From Odontesthes bonariensis (taxonomy: Eukaryota > Chordata > Actinopteri > Atheriniformes > Atherinopsidae), in assembly GCF_027942865.1 (NCBI RefSeq), contig NC_134525.1, positions 21,575,657 through 21,639,656 of the forward strand: DNA of 64,000 nucleotides, written 5' to 3'. The position numbers were made by a program, and so were the translations under genes. Positions within the stretch are counted from its first letter, which is position 1, and the number at the start of each line of letters is the position of its first letter. Below are positions 60,319-64,000 of this stretch, piece by piece. Under the pieces are notes generated by a model. That model did no database searches. It saw only the letters and a program-made list of their open reading frames with translations, and had not been told where the DNA came from.

Positions 60319-62171
60319 TATGGAGGTAGATTTGTTTCTTTATTATTCAATCAAAAAAAAGGTTGCTTCAATCAAAAAATATATTTTCAATCAAAAAAAC
60401 CCATTTCAATCAAAGAAAAAAAGTGTTTGAATGCAAAAATATATTTGAGACTCAAAAAAATGCATTTGAACACTATTTTTTTTTGCTTGAAAATGTTTTT
60501 TTTGATAGAAGTGAAGGTTTTTTTGTTTGAAGCAACTTTTTTGATTGAAGTATTGTTGTTTTGTGTTTGGGCCATATTATGGGTAGGACATTTGTGTCTT
60601 TATAATTCAATCAAAAAAGAAGTTGCTTCAAACAAACAAAAAATATTTTCAATAAAAAAATCACTTCAATCAAAAAATAAACCTTTTCAATCATAGAAAA
60701 AATGTTTTTGAATGCAAAAAAATATTTGAGACTCGAAAAATTGCACTTGAACACTTTTTTTTTGATTGAAAATGTTTTCTTTGATTGAAGTAATCTTTTT
60801 TGTGTTTGGACCATGTTATGGGTAGGACATTTGTGTCTTAATTATTCAATCCCAAAAAAGTTGCTTCAATCAAAAAAAAAACATTTTCAATCAAAAAAAA
60901 ATATTTTCAATCAAAGAAAAAACTGTTTAAATGCAAAAAAAAAAAAAATCATTTGAAGTGTTTTTTTTTTTGATTGAACTTTCTTTTTTTTTGAATGAAG
61001 TGAAAAAAGTTTTGAAGTCGTTTTTTTTTTTAATCATTTTGACACAAACGTACCGCAGTGGGCGGGTGCTTCCCCATTGGTCAGACATGTTTGAGTGACA
61101 AGTGTCTACACCAACGACGTCTTTCTGACAAGCAAGTCATGGTCGCCACTCGCCAGCGAGCCAGGAAGCAGTGGTCAGGCAGTGGTGGAGTTGTTGGTAA
61201 GTAGATAAAACCGTATTAAAATGATTGGTGTCACGTTATTAGGTAGGCTAATAACGTGACACCAATCATTTTAATACGGTTTTATCTACTTACCAACAAC
61301 TCCACCACTGCCTGACCACTGCTTCCTGGCTCGCTGGCGAGTGGCGACCATGACTTGCTTGTCAGAAAGACGTCGTTGGTGTAGACACTTGTCACTCAAA
61401 CATGTCTGACCAATGGGGAAGCACCCGCCCACTGCGGTACGTTTGTGTCAAAATGATTAAAAAAAAAAACGACTTCAAAACTTTTTTCACTTCATTCAAA
61501 AAAAAAGAAAGTTCAATCAAAAAAAAAAACACTTCAAATGATTTTTTTTTTTTTTGCATTTAAACAGTTTTTTCTTTGATTGAAAATATTTTTTTTTGAT
61601 TGAAAATGTTTTTTTTTTGATTGAAGCAACTTTTTTGGGATTGAATAATTAAGACACAAATGTCCTACCCATAACATGGTCCAAACACAAAAAAGATTAC
61701 TTCAATCAAAGAAAACATTTTCAATCAAAAAAAAAGTGTTCAAGTGCAATTTTTCGAGTCTCAAATATTTTTTTGCATTCAAAAACATTTTTTCTATGAT
61801 TGAAAAGGTTTATTTTTTGATTGAAGTGATTTTTTTATTGAAAATATTTTTTGTTTGTTTGAAGCAACTTCTTTTTTGATTGAATTATAAAGACACAAAT
61901 GTCCTACCCATAATATGGCCCAAACACAAAACAACAATACTTCAATCAAAAAAGTTGCTTCAAACAAAAAAACCTTCACTTCTATCAAAAAAAACATTTT
62001 CAAGCAAAAAAAAATAGTGTTCAAATGCATTTTTTTGAGTCTCAAATATATTTTTGCATTCAAACACTTTTTTTCTTTGATTGAAACGGGTTTTTTTGAT
62101 TGAAAATATATTTTTTGATTGAAGCAACCTTTTTTTTGATTGAATAATAAAGAAACAAATCTACCTCCATA
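60319..62171. repeat. 1.85-kb nested palindrome (fold-back element)
   Basis: Two inverted arms, 60319-61241 and 61249-62171, 923 bp each, with a 7-base spacer (GGTAGGC). The pairing rule (positions summing to 122490) holds from end to end, so there is no net insertion or deletion; the only mismatch noticed is at about 60401/62089. Each arm holds three tandem units (starts 60319, 60578, 60817; each begins like TATGGGTAGGACATTTGTGT) rich in CAATCAAAAA. Each unit is itself an imperfect inverted repeat (GTTGCTTCAATC...GATTGAAGCAAC). Closer to the centre lies a 200-bp GC-richer core (61041-61241). The ends are flanked by TA inside a (TAG)n tract. No transposase. Confidence 0.85.
61139..61196 (+). 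other. Exon-like open frame with donor in the palindrome core (mirrored at 61294-61351, minus)
   Basis: ATGG at 61139, 19 codons (M-V-A-T-R-Q-R-A-R-K-Q-W-S-G-S-G-G-V-V), then G/GTAAGT at 61197. Upstream are GGGCGGG (61060-61066) and CCATTGG (61074-61080), typical promoter elements. The opposite arm carries the exact mirror, so two such exons point at each other across the 7-base centre. It looks like a captured promoter plus first exon, but I do not recognise the peptide. Confidence 0.35.
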
Positions 62172-64000
62172 GTAGTAGTAGTAGTAGTTTTTAGCAAAGA
62201 TTGATAACAATGTAGGTCTGTGGATTAATGGAAAAATCATTCAACTTTTGAATGGACTGCTGTGAAATTTGCTAAATAAACTAATACATTTCAACAAACC
62301 TGGTGATGTCCTGAGCTTAACAAATTGCCAGGTTCCAGGTGCCTAGTCAAATTTAAGCAACATACTACCCAGACTTCCTTCTTCCCAGGCACCTCCTCCT
62401 GCTCCTCTGGGGTTGGGCAGAGAGAGTTCTTAAACCAGCCTAGAGATATAATCTCTCCAGTGAGTCATACATCTGCATCGAGGCTTCCTCCTGGTGGGAC
62501 ATGCCCGAAACACCTCCATTGGTAGGTGTTAAGAAGGCATCCAGACCTGATGCCAGAACCATTTCAACTGGCTCCTTTTAATAAGGAGAAGCAGCAACTC
62601 TACTCTGAGATCCTCCCAGATCACTGAGCTCCACACCCTATCACCCCTCAAAGCGAGGCTAGACCCTCTTTGAAGGAAGTTATTTGGCCACTTTATTTCA
62701 CAGTCACATTCTTCCAGTGCCTGCCCACAGCTCGTGAGCATAGGTGAGGGATGTAGCAAAGGTGAGGGATCGACCTTCCTTGGAAAGGAAAAAAAGTCTA
62801 CTTTATAGTTTGACCAAAAAGTGTTGCTTTGAGTCCTGACTTCTCTACAACGTCCCGCTAATAAAATTAGATCCGGAGATACAATTAGGTCATATCCTGC
62901 TGCTTTTAAAGCGCTCTTTAAGAAAACATCATAATCCATTTGTACATCCTTGTCTCCCTCTTCATCATCTCCAAGCAAGACTGTAACTGTACTGTACAGA
63001 CTGTGCGCTCGTTCATTGACGATACATCAGACACTGCCAGTTTTTGTTCCATTCAGGATTACTGAGACTATAAAATAAGTGATTTCATTTTCTCTGCTTC
63101 ACTGATGAGTGTCTCAGTTTTACATTCTGTAATATTATGCTTCTTCTTTCTTATTGCTGTTATCTATTTAGTTGTGGTGCAGCCAAAGCCCTGATTTGCA
63201 AATGACTGATCAGGGGAGTGACTGCATGCATTCATGAAAATGGGCGTAAAAATCAAGTCTGTGCGTGTGCGTGTAGTTTCACAATGCGATTTATAAAATA
63301 AAAAGAATAAAGAATAAAAGAATGCGTAAGCACATGTCTACCTTTGTGTGTAAACACAGTTTTAGTCATGAATCTACACACAGTTTCATGCATCTGCCCC
63401 TGAAGTTGGCAATCCACCCTTTAACGACTGAGGACCATGGCCAGTGCCAATTCTCCAGCTTCAGGAGTTACCCCCCCTACATATGGAATATGTAACGGAG
63501 TGGAGAGATGGTCTTGAATGATAGAGAACGTATGGTTGTACCGTAATCTTGGTTCTCAGAGTGAAGAAACTATCTCTCCAGTTTTCAAGCCGCTCTGAGC
63601 CAAGTTTCAATCAAACTCTAACTAATTACACACCCACTGGTGCTTTATAGGTAAGCTATAGGGCGTGTCCTGGCAAGACGGTGTGTTTTAAAGAAATATC
63701 CACTCACTCTGATAGACACGAGGATCATTCCAGCTGCTTCAGATTATGCTGCAAACTGTCCCAGTGTGTCCCGGAGGTCTCCGCTCAATGAAGCCAACAG
63801 GACCATATCAACCACAAAAAACAAAGATGCAATCCTAAGCTGATTTGTGGCAACACAAAGAAATTCTGACCATAAAAATGAATAGAATCCAGCCCTGCTG
63901 GAGTACCTACCAGATTCTAGTCTGATTTACTGCCAGCAAATACAATTTCATTTAATTTTATTCATGAGCAAAAGGTCATCTTAAAGCACTTTATATAAAG
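62172..64000. other. Sequence right of the palindrome, with a LINE-like fragment
   Basis: The flank starts with (AGT)n. About 62380-62770 resembles a common fish LINE 3' region (blocks such as TGATGCCAGAACCATTTCAA, CTGGCTCCTTTTAATAAGGA and GCTCGTGAGCATAGGTGAGG); the class (Rex/RTE type) is uncertain. 63945-64000 looks like the start of another LINE tail (TAAAGCACTTTATATAAAG). No gene recognised. Confidence 0.4.

Noticed and set aside
60387..62240. Several Lys/Phe/Leu-rich open frames in the palindrome, on both strands
   Set aside because: They are translations of the CAATCAAAAA-type repeats and mirror each other because of the palindrome; no protein family resemblance.

Overview
The window is ordinary vertebrate nuclear DNA, almost certainly from a ray-finned (teleost) fish. 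Genes are multi-exon with GT-AG introns, non-coding DNA is AT-rich, and the interspersed repeats are typical teleost families (Tc1-like, hAT, piggyBac, PIF/Harbinger, P/THAP9-like, Ty3/gypsy, L2/Rex-like and L1-like LINEs, a tRNA-like SINE). No bacterial, organellar, CRISPR, rRNA or functional tRNA gene was seen. All exon models below were assembled by eye from splice sites, reading phase and family knowledge; no database search was run.

Layout: (1) 1-4.6 kb: the 5' end of COLEC12 (minus; two coding exons, rest off the left edge). (2) 4.6-16.6 kb: intergenic, with an L2/Rex-like LINE tail, a degraded Tc1 copy, and a second Tc1 copy split by a 3.7-kb insertion that holds a Harbinger relic. (3) 16.66-21.08 kb: CLUL1 (clusterin-like 1, plus; 8 coding exons), with a frame-breaking 7-bp tandem duplication in exon 6. 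(4) 21.6-37.4 kb: a transposon graveyard. It holds a complete Ty3/gypsy element (148-bp LTRs, 5-bp target duplication) containing a nested hAT element with an 8-bp target duplication, then a P/THAP9-like relic, a hAT transposase relic, a TTAA-MITE piece, an L1 fragment and an internally deleted piggyBac. (5) 37.67-40.86 kb: TYMS (plus, 7 exons, 320 aa). (6) 41.13-45.13 kb: ENOSF1 (minus, 15 exons, 437 aa), convergent with TYMS. (7) 45.3-56.8 kb: YES1 (minus, 11 coding exons, 551 aa). (8) 56.8-64 kb: sequence 5' of the YES1 coding exons, containing a tRNA-like SINE and a 1.85-kb almost perfect nested palindrome (60319-62171).

Gene order and orientation COLEC12(-) CLUL1(+) TYMS(+) ENOSF1(-) YES1(-) match human chromosome 18p11.32 as I know it, so this is a conserved vertebrate block. 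The genes do not form a pathway. TYMS (dTMP synthesis) and ENOSF1 (fuconate dehydratase, known in human for antisense overlap with TYMS) are the one pair with a known regulatory link. The most unusual items are the nested palindrome with a promoter/first-exon-like core, the CLUL1 frameshift, and several transposon derivatives that keep a first exon and splice donor.
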